A DNA stretch of 64,000 bases from Ephydatia muelleri. Taxonomy: Eukaryota; Porifera; Demospongiae; Spongillida; Spongillidae. Shown here one piece after another: positions 30,057 to 39,709 of this stretch. Made by a program: the position numbers and the translations under genes. The notes below the pieces were generated by a model, which made no database searches, had not been told where the DNA came from, and was given only the letters and a program-made list of their open reading frames with translations. The stretch covers positions 1,134,908 through 1,198,907 of the forward strand of contig JABACO010000024.1 in the NCBI GenBank assembly GCA_013339895.1, in the 5' to 3' direction. Numbering within the stretch: position 1 is the stretch's first letter; each line of letters starts with the position of its first letter.

Positions 30057-30600
30057 GGAAATTCGTACCAGTCTATGCAACTATCGGAGCACCCTTATCG
30101 GATCTAACCAAGAAGGCTCTTCTGAAATCACTCAAGCTGAATGACAAGGCAATAAAGGCATTTGAGAAGCTGAAGAAATTACTGTGCTCTGAAGCCGTAT
30201 TAAGTAGTCCAGCCTTGGGAAGACCCTTCATATTACAAACGGATGCGTCCAACAGAGGAGTTGGGGCGGTGCTCTGCCAGCAAGGTGATGACGGGGAATA
30301 ACACCCCGTCTACTACTACAGTAGAACATTTCTGGATAGGGAGGAGCGTTATTCTGTTATCGAGAAGGAATGCCTGGCTATAAAGCTAGCGGTCGCTGCC
30401 TTCAGAGTTTATCTGCTGGGAGTTTTGTAATTCAGACAGATCACTTGAATGGCTCGACAGGCTGAAGGATAATAGCCCTCGCCTGTGTAGATGGAATCTA
30501 GCACTTCAACCTTACCAATATATGGTTGTTTACAGAGCTAGGGATCATAGCAAGAATGCAGACTCGTGCAGCAAGATAGTTTGCTGCGACAGAAGGAGGA
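30057..30600 (+). pseudogene. E4 RT end and RNase H, third piece
   Basis: It resumes with KFVPVYATIGAPLSDLTKK, then RNase H with FILQTDASNRGVGAVLCQ. A TAA follows at 30299-30301, then YYYSRTFLDREERYSVIEKE and the helix ECLAIKLAVAAFRVYLL. The TDH segment is frameshifted (near 30428). The terminal YQYMVVYRARDHSKNADS piece is the usual end of RNase H. The coding part then runs into a purine-rich stretch (AGAAGGAGGATGA) and the LTR, with no integrase downstream. Confidence 0.88.
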
Positions 30601-30605
30601 TGATG

Positions 30606-30722
30606 TGTGACGGATGCCGTCACCAAGAACATTTTAATTTGAATACGCATGCGCGGTTAGAGGTATATAATTGCGAGTAATACTGCCTGAGTGTTATCAT
30701 TATGTACGTGCATTCCGTCACA
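30606..30722 (+). repeat. E4 3' LTR, 117 bp
   Basis: It begins TGTGACGGATGCC and ends CATTCCGTCACA, sharing the E7 LTR end motif TGTGACGG/CCGTCACA. From 30723 the sequence matches paralogous DNA at 43243 (TATAGTGAAGATCAATG), which fixes the right border. Confidence 0.82.
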
Positions 30723-31735
30723 TATAGTGAAGATCAATGTTCCAAGTGGCTTGGATGGATAAGGTGCATGAACTTGAAGCCTGTATGGAACCAAATCTAT
30801 TTGCTTATTTGATACTCATACAGCAAGTAAATTTACAGTTTCCCTCGATAAAAGCACACTACATTACAGGCACATTCCTTCGATACAAGCAGAGGGCATA
30901 TTGGACAGTGTAATCATGGAATATATTCAATCACGTGTGTTTATAAAACATTATTTATCTATACCCCGTTGTAGCACATATCAATGCACTCTGGCCTGGA
31001 GGCACAATATGCTTATTGGTGCACAAACTAAATCGAAGAGAAGAGTATGATTGCTTGCTGAAAACTGAGACCAGGCCAATCGAAGGATGAAATAGCTGCG
31101 TGGTTGAGCAAAGACAGGGACTACAACAGTCCATGAATGGTAGAAGCGCAGGGCACAAACATGGCGCTAATATCTAGACTAAACTGTAAAACAGTGTTGC
31201 ATAATTGAATCTGAAACTATAAGTGAATACCTGTATATGGTTTAGTAGTTAATGTAAATGGCCACCTAGGAATGTTTTGTGTTGTTGACACTTTTATTGC
31301 CCACTAGCAGTAATGCATGTACATACAGTGTGACCATCTCATGGAGTCAAAGATGAGTTCACATTTCTGCGAGTTGGGCTGTTTGGTGTGCTAGTCGCTT
31401 GTTAACGCATTGGACATGACGTCAACCCTGGGCAAGGATTGGAGAGGGCTGGATGACTAGATGGGCTTCACCTGCGAGATGATAACAGTACTGCAAACTC
31501 AAGAGTCGCCCATGATGTCCTGTTTGAAGAGTGGGAGATACATCCATGGGAGTACTTGGAAAGTCCGGGCAGGGGTGATCAATAACATCGGTGCATTAGC
31601 TAATCGAGATCCTGACAAGTAAAGCTATTCTCGTGTTGCCTAGTACAGGTTTGCCAAACTATGAACAGCATTTCGCCATAGAAATTGTTCATATACAGCT
31701 TGTGTGCTTGTGATTCCTGATGCCACTAGCTCTAG
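30723..31735. repeat. Segmental duplication block R1, copy 2
   Basis: It is similar to 43243-44400 throughout (for example AGTGAAGATCAATGTTCC and GGCTTGGATGGATAAGGTG) and in part to 8976-9640. No coding sense is seen. Confidence 0.82.
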
Positions 31736-32005
31736 TTTACATATGGGTAGCTTTCATAATGAGAGAAAACATTTATACAAATATTTGTACTACAATTAGT
31801 TAGCCAAATTAATGAATTATGATTTAAAAACCATACTGAAGAAGTCATTATAGTTGCGTTGGCAAATTTAGACACTTTCCCTACCTCACTAATCTCAGAT
31901 GAATCGTTCAAGAAAAAGGCTAATTCATTCAGAAATTCATTGATACAACTATCTTTATTTATCGTTACATGTACTTCCATCTTTCACTACCACATGCATA
32001 CTTGC
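31736..32005. repeat. Segmental duplication, link between R1 and the piggyBac-like MITE
   Basis: It matches 44400-44669. No gene is seen. Confidence 0.7.
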
Positions 32006-32009
32006 TTAA

Positions 32010-32513
32010 CTCTTTGAACGCCAAGTGCATATATACATGGATGCACACAAAACGAGCCTCACCATTCATGCAGTGTTTTTTGTTATATTGTGTTGATCAA
32101 AATCACTTCGAATATGCAAGCAAATGCAATACTGATATAGTACCAGGTGCATGCATATTTGCGTGTCCATTATAACCTGCTGACCTTTTCTTGTTATTGC
32201 AACAATGCGAACTTGCTGCATAAAGTGCACGGGGGGGGGGGGGGGGGACGGGGGGGAGGGGGGGGGACAGGCATTATATATACTGGGCTACGCATTCTTG
32301 TTCTTAGAGCCCTAAAGTGATGCATTAGTGAAAGTGAAATCATCTGAGTCATATGGTCTTATAAGGTTAAAAGTTAAAAGTGCAGCAAGCATAATAAGCA
32401 ATCATAGAGTTGTGACTGATCAACACATTTTGGTGTGCAATATCTAACTCATGCATGAATGGTGTAATGGTTGTGTGTGCATGCATGCATATACGCACTT
32501 GACGTTCAAAGAG
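32010..32513. mobile_element. piggyBac-like MITE, copy 1
   Basis: It is bounded by TTAA at 32006-32009 and 32514-32517. Inverted ends read CTCTTTGAACGCCAAGTGC at the left and, on the opposite strand from the right, CTCTTTGAACGTCAAGTGC, continuing for about 30 bp. TTAA target duplication with C-rich starting ends is typical of piggyBac. There is no transposase. It contains a long interrupted G-run at about 32230-32271. Confidence 0.8.
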
Positions 32514-32814
32514 TTAACAATGCTTCCACACCTGTAATGTACATGTACTACTCATGGGAGAGCTGGTGGGTAGATGGACTGATCATGAAGAGGGTATGGG
32601 GAGGAGCTGGGGAGGCCCATGAGAACTGTATGGGCCCCACTTTGCCCTTAGTCCAGGCCTCACATACTGTACATACATAAACACAGAATACAACTCCACT
32701 CTACACGTACATCACGATCCACACACACCGGGAGCAAAAGTCATTTATTGAACTGAACTGAAACCCACATGTGAACATTAACAACACTAAATAATGGTGC
32801 TTTATTTTCACTAC

Positions 32815-32913
32815 CTTTGCAGTATGATTGACATTAGCTCCTGCTTCAATCAGCGACTTCACTATTTCAAGATGTCCATTGTGACTTGCAGAGACCAGAG
32901 GAGTCCAACCATC
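32815..32913 (-). CDS. Ankyrin-repeat exon, 33 codons
   Basis: The minus strand has acceptor TTGCAG, then 99 coding bases, then donor GTAGTG. The peptide runs from DGWTPLVSASHNGHLEIVKS to GANVNHTAK. That is one complete ankyrin repeat: the D-G-W-T-P-L start, first helix, N-G-H-L-E-I-V second helix and G-A-N-V-N loop. Both introns are phase 0, so the exon can be gained or lost without changing frame. Near-copies are at 45515, 48716 and 49464. Ankyrin repeats bind other proteins. The partner is unknown and the full gene is not assembled. Confidence 0.82.
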
Positions 32914-33391
32914 CTGCAATACAAATCCCATCATTACCCCCAGAGGGTATTCTACTTCATTCATTCTGGTGCTCCTGCATGTATATGACAGGATGCTATT
33001 TGCAAAAATACATGAATGCTATACTTACACTTCAACACATGCGCACACATAATAAGTTGCCCTATGAGAATGCATCTGCAAAACACAGTACAGCGAGACC
33101 AGATTTAGACTTAAAACAATGCTGTCGTGGCATGTGATGAAACACTGGAGGAGGTGTGCCTCCATTATGAGTGAGCTCACTACAACACAATCACAATGAT
33201 ACTCTGTTGAGACATGCTGTGTGGTTTGGATGGCATGTACACAGAGCGATTACAGGCTATAATGTCATACTGTACATGTAGTGATGTGTAAATTTACACG
33301 CCACCCCTGCATGCTGTGTTGCTTGGGTCAGATATACACGAACAGAGGTATGTTTTTATCAGAAGCAACCATGTCGTACAGTGTACACATG
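32914..33391. other. Intron-like duplicated DNA
   Basis: It is similar to 45614-45940, 48815-49300 and 54258-54420 (GTGATGAAACANTGGAGGAGG). No gene is seen. Confidence 0.6.
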
Positions 33392-33393
33392 TA

Positions 33394-34174
33394 CAGTAGC
33401 GGTCAAATTAAACATCACACTTCGTCTTAGGGGTACGACCATGCGACGAATATATGGCTTCGTTTGTAGGTTCATTTGGCTTTGTATCGTTTAAAACGCT
33501 GACTATTTAGCACATTGCAAGTAATCGTTTTAGTTTAGTTTTATATTCGGGCGCTATTACACACGTGCTTCAGTTGATAAAGATGACTATTCGCATGTTA
33601 TGTCTTGCTCGCAAAGGCTACAAAGCTCCTACAAAATGTAACCTACTGAAGGCCGAAAATCTATTCGCGAAAACGTATCGAAGACGAAACAACTGCGCAC
33701 CAACTCCACCGGCTGTTACAGTCACGTGGCTATAAGATAAGTCTTCGCACTGTTCTTCGCTGCAGGAGATCTCTTTGGATGGACATTTCGCGGTAGCGCA
33801 TACTGCCAGCTCGTACGCAATGTTAATAAACAGAAGCGGCGGGAGTGGGCCAAGGCGAATTTAATGGATGCAATTTTGAAGACATTTTGTGAACTGATGA
33901 GTGTAGTGTCCAAATGGAAAGCCAGAGGCGATTTTGCTGCCAATGAATCGGAGACGCTCCAAAGCCTAAGCCAAGGCACATGTACAGGTCCTGCTTTTCT
34001 AAAAGCGCGCACTGTCTGCATCATGCAAGCGCACGATGCAAAGACAAATTCCCACCCGCTAGTTAACACTTTTTAGGTGCCGATATAGGTTTCGTTTGTT
34101 AAATAGTTTTGGATAGTCTTTTTAGATAGTTCTGCATCGTCGCCAGATTGTAGTACTAAGACTGACCGCTACTG
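33394..34174 (+). mobile_element. Tc1/mariner element, internally decayed, 781 bp
   Basis: Perfect 12-bp terminal inverted repeats, CAGTAGCGGTCA and TGACCGCTACTG, are flanked by TA on both sides (33392-33393 and 34175-34176), the Tc1/mariner target site. Inside is a fragment of a Tc1-type transposase (33683-33865). The rest of the transposase is missing, so the copy is non-autonomous. Confidence 0.9.
33683..33865 (+). pseudogene. Tc1/mariner transposase, DNA-binding region fragment
   Basis: The first frame encodes DETTAHQLHRLLQSRGYKIS and SLRTVLRCRRSL, the second helix-turn-helix of Tc1-like transposases. After a 1-bp shift near 33772, another frame gives GWTFRGSAYCQLVRN and NKQKRREWAKANL, the conserved stretch just before the first catalytic Asp. 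No DDE residues follow: sequence from 33866 to the right end does not match the catalytic domain. The family call rests on these motifs together with the TA/CAGT ends. Confidence 0.82.
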
Positions 34175-34224
34175 TAGATTTTGTGTGAATGTATTATAAT
34201 GACACTGCAAAAATGTGTACTTAC

Positions 34225-34323
34225 CTTATTGGCCTGATTGATATTAGCCCCAGCTTTAATTAGTGCCTTCACTACATCAAGATGTCCATTAAAAATTGAA
34301 GCTTTTAATGGACTCCAAACATT
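34225..34323 (-). CDS. Ankyrin-repeat exon, 33 codons, second type
   Basis: The minus strand shows acceptor TTGCAG, 99 coding bases and the strong donor GTAAGTAC. The peptide runs from NVWSPLKASIFNGHLDVVKA to LIKAGANINQANK, one ankyrin repeat. It differs from the 32815 type in its first helix (LKASIFNGH versus LVSASHNGH) and in its loop. A dead copy is at 9657-9757. It would lie 5' of the 32815 exon in a minus-strand transcript, about 1.3 kb away, with the Tc1/mariner element in the intron between them. Confidence 0.82.
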
Positions 34324-34472
34324 CTGCAATACAAATGTCAGCATCTTAAACCAGTGTAGGCACATGACAGATGTACAACGAGTGATAAAACCCCTCCCTT
34401 TCCACACCCTCTATCTTCACACGTTCCATGACCTGCACCCATCTCCCACACCCTCCCACATCACACCCACAC

Positions 34473-35213
34473 CTAGGGTGTGTAACCTTTTTCATAAATC
34501 AAAATCGACTATGAAAAAAAGTCTAATAGGTTTATAGCCACTTGTAAATTGGTTATTAGAAACATTAAATCGATTTTGGCGATTAATGCACTATTAATTT
34601 GCCAACGATTACCTAGGTTTTCCAGGTTTTTCCTTTTTATTTTTATTTGATACTGGTAGATAAATCACCGTTTCTCTAGCCTAATACACGTATCGTCAGT
34701 TTCATTGCTTGTTAGCAGCGTATGCCAAATTTATATCATTAAAACAACAGTTACACGTGCCCTATAAGATAGTATCTACACAGGGATAGGGATTGATGTG
34801 CCTATACTGCAGACTGCCAGAGAAAGCGCGAACGTATTTAAATTGCCGTGCCCACTGCGCGTGCACGGCGTATTTAAATTTTGTAGGGAGAGCACTGATG
34901 GTTAACTTCAGCCCCGGGTCCCCATCCGAAGTGCTGTTTCTTTTTAGCAATTAATTAACCCGTTAGTAAGCCTTTGTACGGGCGGGAAAAGCGAAGGGCA
35001 AATAAAAGAGGTAATCGATTTTCCACCGATTTCTGTGTCTGAAGGAAACGAATATCGAATAATCGCGACTAAGAAAAACAGAATCGGTTATTTCGACTAA
35101 AGGAAACTCTGAAATCGGTAACCTGCTGTTCTACGTAAAGTATAGTCGACCGAATAGGTAATCGCGAATAATCTATTACCCTACAAAACCTGAAAATCGG
35201 TTACACACCCTAT
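34473..35213. mobile_element. hAT-like MITE, about 741 bp
   Basis: The inverted ends are CTAGGGTGTGTAACC and GGTTACACACCCTAT. The 8-bp repeat ACCCACAC flanks both sides (34465-34472 and 35214-35221). The size and 8-bp TSD fit hAT, but the flanks are CACACCC-rich, so the TSD could be fortuitous. Internal motifs of the ATCGATTTT/AATCGG type recur near both ends. No transposase is seen. A related right end lies near 48998-49103. Confidence 0.7.
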
Positions 35214-35221
35214 ACCCACAC

Positions 35222-35365
35222 CTACCTACCCCCACCCCAAACACACCCACCTCCCATATCCACACCCACTTCCCCACACCCACCTCCTCCTCACACCACA
35301 CCCACCTCCTCACACCCTCTGTTCCTATCATTCTCCCTCACCAAACCTTCACCCAACACACCCAC
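35222..35365. repeat. CACACCCACC minisatellite
   Basis: Imperfect C/A-rich units such as CACACCCACCTCC continue the sequence seen before the MITE at 34430-34472. The MITE therefore sits inside this array. Confidence 0.8.
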
Positions 35366-35451
35366 ACTCTCAATACCCCTCTATTAATGCACTCCAAAAT
35401 CACATGCTAAGTCATAAACTATGTAGGAACATATAACTCAAAGTTGAGTAA

Positions 35452-35472
35452 TAGGGTTAGGGTTAGGGTTAG
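35452..35472 (+). repeat. Short interstitial telomeric repeat
   Basis: TAGGGTTAGGGTTAGGGTTAG, about 3.5 units of TTAGGG. Confidence 0.9.
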
Positions 35473-36639
35473 ATGCCTTCGCTACATATGATAGGATATT
35501 ATATTATAGCTATTATCCCCACACACCTGGAGCAAAATACATCGCCAATCAACAATGCATACTATGGAGCATCCACTACTCCATGCACCACATGCAATGA
35601 TTTATGCCCCACATGCTCTTGTTGCCACATGCACACAATTCAAACACACATTTGAATGATGCAATGTTGAATTGATAGCATCTACTGCCACATCTCCATT
35701 AGAGATAAAACATTCTGATTTAGCTGCCACACTTCCCAGGGAAATGCACTGTACACAGGGGTGGTGAATTGCTAAATGTGTTGATATGCCACACAGTGCA
35801 AAAAGTTAGATATACTATACGGTTTTTTTTGCGTATATTTGAGAATACGCAAAATATACGCCTGAGTAATATAAGACGGCGTATATTCAAGAATCCGCAA
35901 GTGTTAAATACGTCACTGTTTATATAGGCACAATGAAGTGTACAAAATTATACCCCCGTAAGTATATTTATGTCATGCCACCATGTATATTCAAAGTTTC
36001 ACATATTCTTGTGTGCATATTTGTGTGCAAGTTATCAATTCTCGTATAAGCTTTAATAAGGATCTAATTACTAAGGAGCCTGCGCTTAGCCTTTAGTACT
36101 TAATTATACCTTGCATGCGACAGTCAGTACAAACCGAACTTGACACGCTCAATGCCGAAGTCGGAATTCGAGCCTAGCTATACAGATCGATAATTCACTT
36201 CGCACACACTACATACATACAAACACATCATGCACACACTCGCACATACTTCTGACACACATGCATGCATACACATACGAATTCATTTAGTAAGATATGC
36301 ATGCAAGCTTGGATGCACAGTTCTTCACTCCACGGGACGTGACATTCCAATCAATTGGCGAACGAGTGCAATGCAAAAGTGGATTCTGATATAGAATCAC
36401 AATTATGTCAACGTAGAACTGATCACAATTACACCACACGTCATGACTGAGAAAACATATATTTACATTGCACACACACATGCACATAGATTACGTATCA
36501 CATAGCCAATGCATTCGAGTATTTATAGATGGAATATTTTGTTCGTTGGACTAAGCAATATAGTACATGATCTGTTCCAAAGTCAAACTTCAGTTGTATC
36601 ACACACTGCACAACAACACATTAGGTAAATGATCCACCG
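35473..36639. other. Noncoding stretch
   Basis: No gene is recognised. 35835-35990 has repeated GTATATTC/GAGAATACGC motifs like those at 12480-12570. CACA-rich stretches occur near 36200-36280. Confidence 0.5.
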
Positions 36640-36905
36640 TTTTTAGTTAAGGTGGCAAAAACCAAGGTAATACCTCCTGACATGGATGCTTTTCAAACCA
36701 ATGTACATGAGCAATAGATGATCAAATTTGTTGTGGTTCAACTGTTCCATTAGATGACATTATGATTGAACTGGTATGGGAAAAAAGTACTGAATAGCTC
36801 CAGCACTTAATTCACATATGGGGCCATTCTGCTCTAATGATGCAGGCCAATATGCAGTAACAACAGGAGAGTGATTTTCTACTGTCTGTGATGTGAAGTG
36901 TTCGC
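36640..36905 (-). pseudogene. Decayed coding fragment interrupted by E12, downstream half
   Basis: On the minus strand the first 45 or so codons after the E12 target site are open and include NHSPVVTAYWP, NGPICELSAGA and IQYFFPIPVQ, then TAA. A second frame just after gives HVHWFEKHPCQEVLPWF. The mix of a YFF-type strand and HVxWFxxHP recalls the C-terminal part of a family often found near metazoan transposons, but I cannot name it. The frame is continuous with 41307-41440 once one copy of the 5-bp target duplication is ignored, so the ORF predates the E12 insertion. Confidence 0.5.
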
Positions 36906-37043
36906 TGTAGTGTCTGAGCCACTCGTTTAAGCCGCTACAAGAGAGGTGAACATCTCGCTGCGTGACGGACTCAAAAAGTGATGATTGTTTTCCCGCGCAT
37001 GCGCTAACATATTACAATTGACCCACACACACAATATATTACA
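36906..37043 (-). repeat. E12 3' LTR
   Basis: This 138-bp repeat reads TGTAGTGTCTGAGCC ... AATATATTACA on the plus strand. One mismatch to 41169-41306. Confidence 0.96.
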
Positions 37044-37060
37044 TTTCCCCCTCCCTAAAG
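37044..37060 (-). promoter_or_regulatory. E12 polypurine tract
   Basis: The minus strand reads CTTTAGGGAGGGGGAAA, ending at the 3' LTR. Confidence 0.85.
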
Positions 37061-37119
37061 TTCAACCCCTTCTAATGTCCTAACTTATTACATGTACTAC
37101 AGCATGCGTTTAATCACCA

Positions 37120-37918
37120 TTAATGACCATAATAGTCTGGAGGCTTCCTCACTCTTGTCGACCGACGCACTGGTGCTGAAATAGGCACTGGTGGCTGTGG
37201 TACATCATTGTCCTCTGCACTCGCTACAGGAATACCAACAGTAGATGGAATAGAGGGAGGTACTTCAGGGGGAGCTTGAACACAAGGCTCAGATGGAGAT
37301 GAATCAGCAGTAGGAACAGCTCTTTCGTCCGAAGAACTTGGTGAAACCACAGGGGCACTTGACGGACCTGATGTAATGTCATTAGGGTTGTCCACATAGA
37401 CATCATCACTAGCGTCTACTTGAGAGTTGTGGCGGGCCCTCAGATGGTCTATATGTCTGCGGACTACTCCACTTCCAATCTTAACAGTATAGGAGAGAGG
37501 CCCGGTAACAGTGACAATGACTCCTGGAATCCACTTCTTGGGAAAACGAAAATCCCGAACGTATACTAGGTCACCTTCAACAAACTTACGCTCACTGATA
37601 CCCCGAGTATCATGATCCTGCTTCTGCGCGGCTTGGCGAGACTCCACTCGAACAGCAAGGTCAGGATGCAAAATGTCAAGTCGGGAACGAGGGCGACGAC
37701 CCAGCAAAAGTTCAGCCGGTGACGAACCTGTGGTACTGTGAGGAGTCAACCGGTACTTAAACAAAAACAAGATAGTTTTGTTTCAATAGATCCTAGCTTT
37801 TGGTGTAGAAGACCATGTTTGAATGTCTGAACGGCTCTTTCGGCTAAACCGTTTGTCGAGGGATGATAGGGGGCAGACTTGATACCATTCTGACTCATAA
37901 ACAATCTGAACTCTTCAC
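37120..37918 (-). pseudogene. E12 integrase end and C-terminal tail, frameshifted from the core
   Basis: After a small indel near 37919 the minus strand continues the integrase core in another frame (FVSEEFRLFMSQNG, YHPSTNGLAERAVQTF), which includes the catalytic Glu. A further shift follows near 37765. From 37770 to 37120 the frame gives YRLTPHSTTGSSPAELLLGR, a beta-rich C-terminal domain (GDLVYVRDFRFPKKWIPGV, GPLSYTVKIG, RRHIDHLRAR), and a Ser/Pro/Asp-rich tail ending in RRSTRVRKPPDYYGH and a stop. Confidence 0.9.
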
Positions 37919-39709
37919 TCACGAAAGCCGCCCATTGTCTGTTACTATCTTCCGTGGTACCTCATGAATTGCAAATATGCTCTTCAAACGCTCAATAGTA
38001 GGTACCGCTGATATCGACTTCATAAGGTGAACCTTGAGCCACTTTGAGTGGGCATCAATCAACACCAAAAACATATTTCCCATGAATGGCCCTGCAAAAT
38101 CAATATGCACCCGAGACCAGGGTTCTTGGGGCCATTCCCATGGATGGAGAGGAGCCACTGGTGGCAGGAATCGAGATGACTGACAAGTGTCGCATTGCTT
38201 GACTACGTCCTCTATCTCTTTATCCATATTGGGCCACCACACATATCCTCGAGCTAAACCTTTCATCTTATTAATCCCTGGGTGCGATTCATGCAATTCT
38301 GCCAAGACTTGTTGCCTGCCCTGTGGTGGAATGATAACTCTAGCTCCCCACAACAAACAACCATCCAAAACACTCAACTCATTCTTTCTCTGCTGATAGG
38401 AGCTCAAATCATCACCTAGATTTCCGCCAGGCCACCCATTCTTAACAAATCCTCGAACTCTCGACAGAACTGGGTCTCGGTCCGTCCAACCCCTAATTTG
38501 GCTAACCGTAATAGGAATAGTTGAGAGTAAGTCAAGCAAGGTAAGAACATCCCCAGGAGTGGATACGCAACTAATGGATTGTGGGCTGGGCAGACGGCTG
38601 AAGGCATCAGCATTGGCATGTTGAGCTCCAGACTTGTATCTGATTGAGTATTGGTACGTGCTAAGTGCTAAAGCCCACCTCTGTATTCTAGATGAGGCCA
38701 TAGGTGGTATTCCCCTATGTTCTCCAAATAAATAGATAAGTGGTTTATGGTCAGAAAAGATTGTAAAAGGACGACCATACAAGTACTGATGAAATTTGGA
38801 AACACCAAAGTATATAGCCAAAGCTTCCTTATCCAATTGGGAATAACCCTTTTCAGCAGGTGACAAGGTACGTGAAACAAATCCTATAGGTCTCTCCGAT
38901 CCATCCTCCATTTCGTGGGACAGTACTGCCCCTATCCCGTAGGGTGAAGCATCACACGCCAGAAGGATTGGCTTGTGGCTATCATAATGCACCAAAAGAG
39001 CTGACGTCTTCAACATGTTTTTCGCAGCAGCAAACACCTGCTCCTGTTCAGATGTCCAACTCCATTTCTGCTGTTTTCTCAACAATTGGTACAAAGAGGA
39101 CAGCTTGGAGGCAAGGTTTGGCAAAAACTTGGAATAATAATTAAGCAGTCCCAAGAAAGATTTTAATTCTGTGATATTCTTGGGTGATTGTGCTTCGTTT
39201 ATTGCCTGAACCTTGGCATCGGTAGGGTGCAACCCTTCTCTATCAATACGATGACCCAAATACTCTACAGACGAAGCCATGAATATACATTTGGCCTTTT
39301 TAAGCCGCAACCCACTTTCAGCAAGTTTACTTAGAACCTTGTCTAAAGTATGTAAGTGTTCCTCTATCGATGCACCCGTTACCAGAATGTCATCAACGTA
39401 CACCACTGTGTGATCTATACCCTGTAGCACACATTCCATAGCCCTCTGAAACATGGCTGGAGCCGATGCCACCCCAAAAGGTAATCGGTTGTACTCAAAC
39501 AGACCTTTATGCGTGTTAATAGTAGTATATGCTTTGGAGGCATCATCTAATCTCATCTGTTGATAAGCATTAGTCAAGTCAATTTTAGAGAATAAGCGGC
39601 CCCCTGACAAAGAAGCAAATAAGTCCTCTACTCGAGGAACAGGGTACGATTCCAATTTGGATGCCTGATTCACCGTTAGCTTAGTCTCCACATATTCTAA
39701 CTGTCCCAT
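37919..39709 (-). pseudogene. E12 RT, RNase H and integrase N-terminal half
   Basis: This long 596-codon minus frame contains RT from YKLTVN-like sequence on: FSKIDLTNAYQQM, NRLPFGVASAPAMFQ and the active box VYVDDILVTG. RNase H has LACDASPYGIGAVLSH, YSQLDKEALAIYFG and FSDHKPLIYLF. The integrase zinc finger (HESHPGINKM ... CDTCQSS) and the first half of the core (IDFAGPFMGN, IVTDNG) follow. The start codon shown by simple ORF calling is not real. The frame joins the upstream Gag-protease frame at a 2-bp deletion near 39690, and it ends at a frameshift right after the second catalytic Asp. Confidence 0.93.

Larger units (their letters stand above)
13331..30722 (+). mobile_element. E4: outermost Gmr1-like Gypsy element of the nested stack, left border uncertain
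   Basis: The remnant is in three pieces: RT at 13431-14113, RT thumb at 18496-18615, and RT end plus RNase H at 30057-30600, followed by a 117-bp LTR-like end. Interruptions by E5 and E6 fall inside conserved motifs that resume on the other side. RNase H runs straight into the 3' LTR with no integrase after it, so integrase must lie elsewhere or be lost. With LTR ends (TGTGACGG/CCGTCACA) shared with E7, this points to the Gmr1-like group. The 5' part is not recognised. Confidence 0.8.

Noticed and set aside
30955..31158. Short ORF in duplicated block R1
   Set aside because: The paralogous blocks at 43700 and elsewhere do not keep it open.
32229..32275. G-run as a candidate telomere or regulatory element
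   Set aside because: It lies inside a MITE, and its duplicates lack conserved pattern or length; homopolymer expansion explains it better.
36120..36180. tRNA-like GGAATTCGAGCC stretch resembling a B box
   Set aside because: No A box or cloverleaf could be built around it.
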